5,393 nucleotides of DNA from Arthrobacter sp. (lineage in GTDB: Bacteria; Actinomycetota; Actinomycetes; Actinomycetales; Micrococcaceae): positions 1 through 5,393 of the forward strand of contig JASLBS010000008.1 of the NCBI GenBank assembly GCA_030146405.1. Direction: 5' to 3'. A program made the position numbers and the translations under genes. Below the pieces are notes generated by a model. It saw only the letters and a list, made by a program, of their open reading frames with translations, was not told the DNA's origin and searched no databases. Every line of letters begins with the position of its first letter. The stretch's first letter is position 1. Below, one piece after another: positions 4,990 through 5,393 of this stretch.

Positions 4990-5393
4990 GTGCACCCACC
5001 ATCCGCCGGACAACCGGTGATCTCCGCGCAGGAACTCAGTAAGCACTACGGCGACTTCAGGGCCGTGGACGGCATCTCCTTCGACGTACCGGCAGGGGAG
5101 TCGTTCGGGTTGCTGGGCCCCAACGGGGCCGGCAAGTCCACCACCATGCGCATGATCGGCGGTGTCTCCCAGCGGACCTCCGGCCGGCTCACGATCATGG
5201 GCCTCGATCCCGAGGAGCACGGACCCGAGGTGCGCGCACACCTCGGTGTGGTACCGCAGCAGGACAACCTCGACGAGGAACTCCGGGTCCGCGACAACCT
5301 GCTGGTGTACGGGCGGTACTTCGGGCTGCCCATGAGCTATCTCAGGCCGAAGGCGGACGAACTGCTGGACTTCGCCCAGCTCAAGGACAAGGC
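4990..5393 (+). CDS. ABC-2 type transporter ATP-binding protein (DrrA/NodI-like), partial
   Basis: The first 134 codons of an ABC ATPase; the rest lies beyond the window. Visible parts are the A-loop tyrosine Y20 in LSKHYGDFRAVDGISF, a complete Walker A GPNGAGKST at 43-51, and the Q-loop region LGVVPQQDNLDEELRVRDNL at about 85-104. This is followed by LVYGRYFGLP, a sequence style typical of the NodI/DrrA/CcmA branch of ABC-2 exporters. The signature motif, Walker B and switch histidine are not in the window. Such proteins pair with a separate ABC-2 permease, normally encoded just downstream, and export drugs, lipids or glycans; the substrate cannot be told from the ATPase. GTG 4990 is chosen because a -10 hexamer sits seven bases upstream. 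An alternative GTG at 5017 would still retain the A-loop but has no ribosome binding site. It is on the same strand as folD, 82 bases away, with no functional link apparent. Confidence 0.9.
   Translation, partial: MHPPSAGQPVISAQELSKHYGDFRAVDGISFDVPAGESFGLLGPNGAGKSTTMRMIGGVSQRTSGRLTIMGLDPEEHGPEVRAHLGVVPQQDNLDEELRVRDNLLVYGRYFGLPMSYLRPKADELLDFAQLKDK

Overview
The window is a high-GC, gene-dense stretch of an actinobacterial chromosome. The evidence is strong G/C bias at third codon positions, GTG starts, TANNNT-type promoter elements placed directly in front of start codons, and the sequence style of GlyA, FolD and PurU. These suggest Micrococcales, probably Micrococcaceae (Kocuria/Arthrobacter-like). 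The genus is a guess; the phylum is fairly secure. I see no insertion sequence, phage gene, tRNA, rRNA or CRISPR array.

Left half, all on the minus strand, in transcription order: a flavin-dependent monooxygenase-like protein (2340 to 1168); purU, formyltetrahydrofolate deformylase (1171 to 311), overlapping the monooxygenase stop in an ATGA; then the first 89 codons of a gamma-class carbonic anhydrase-like protein (269 to the window edge). purU and the carbonic anhydrase gene each have a TANNNT hexamer six bases before the ATG, as expected for leaderless transcripts.

Middle: a divergent intergenic region (2341-2698). It holds the monooxygenase ribosome binding site, two small inverted repeats, a candidate plus-strand promoter, and a clear ZTP (pfl-motif) riboswitch at about 2492-2606. 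A GC-rich candidate expression platform follows, up to glyA.

Right half, plus strand: glyA (serine hydroxymethyltransferase) and folD (methylene-THF dehydrogenase/cyclohydrolase), four bases apart and surely co-transcribed. After an 82-base gap comes the 5' part of an ABC transporter ATPase gene (DrrA/NodI type), also with a leaderless-type start. It runs off the window.

The genes form a one-carbon folate module. GlyA loads one-carbon units from serine onto THF, FolD oxidises them to 10-formyl-THF, and PurU can return THF by releasing formate. ZTP/ZMP (AICAR) accumulates when 10-formyl-THF is short, so a ZTP riboswitch ahead of glyA-folD is a logical feedback element and a known context for this class. 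The flavoprotein upstream of purU is the least explained gene. I found no convincing undescribed system. The points most worth checking are the riboswitch expression platform, the shared leaderless promoter sequence, and the flavoprotein-purU coupling.
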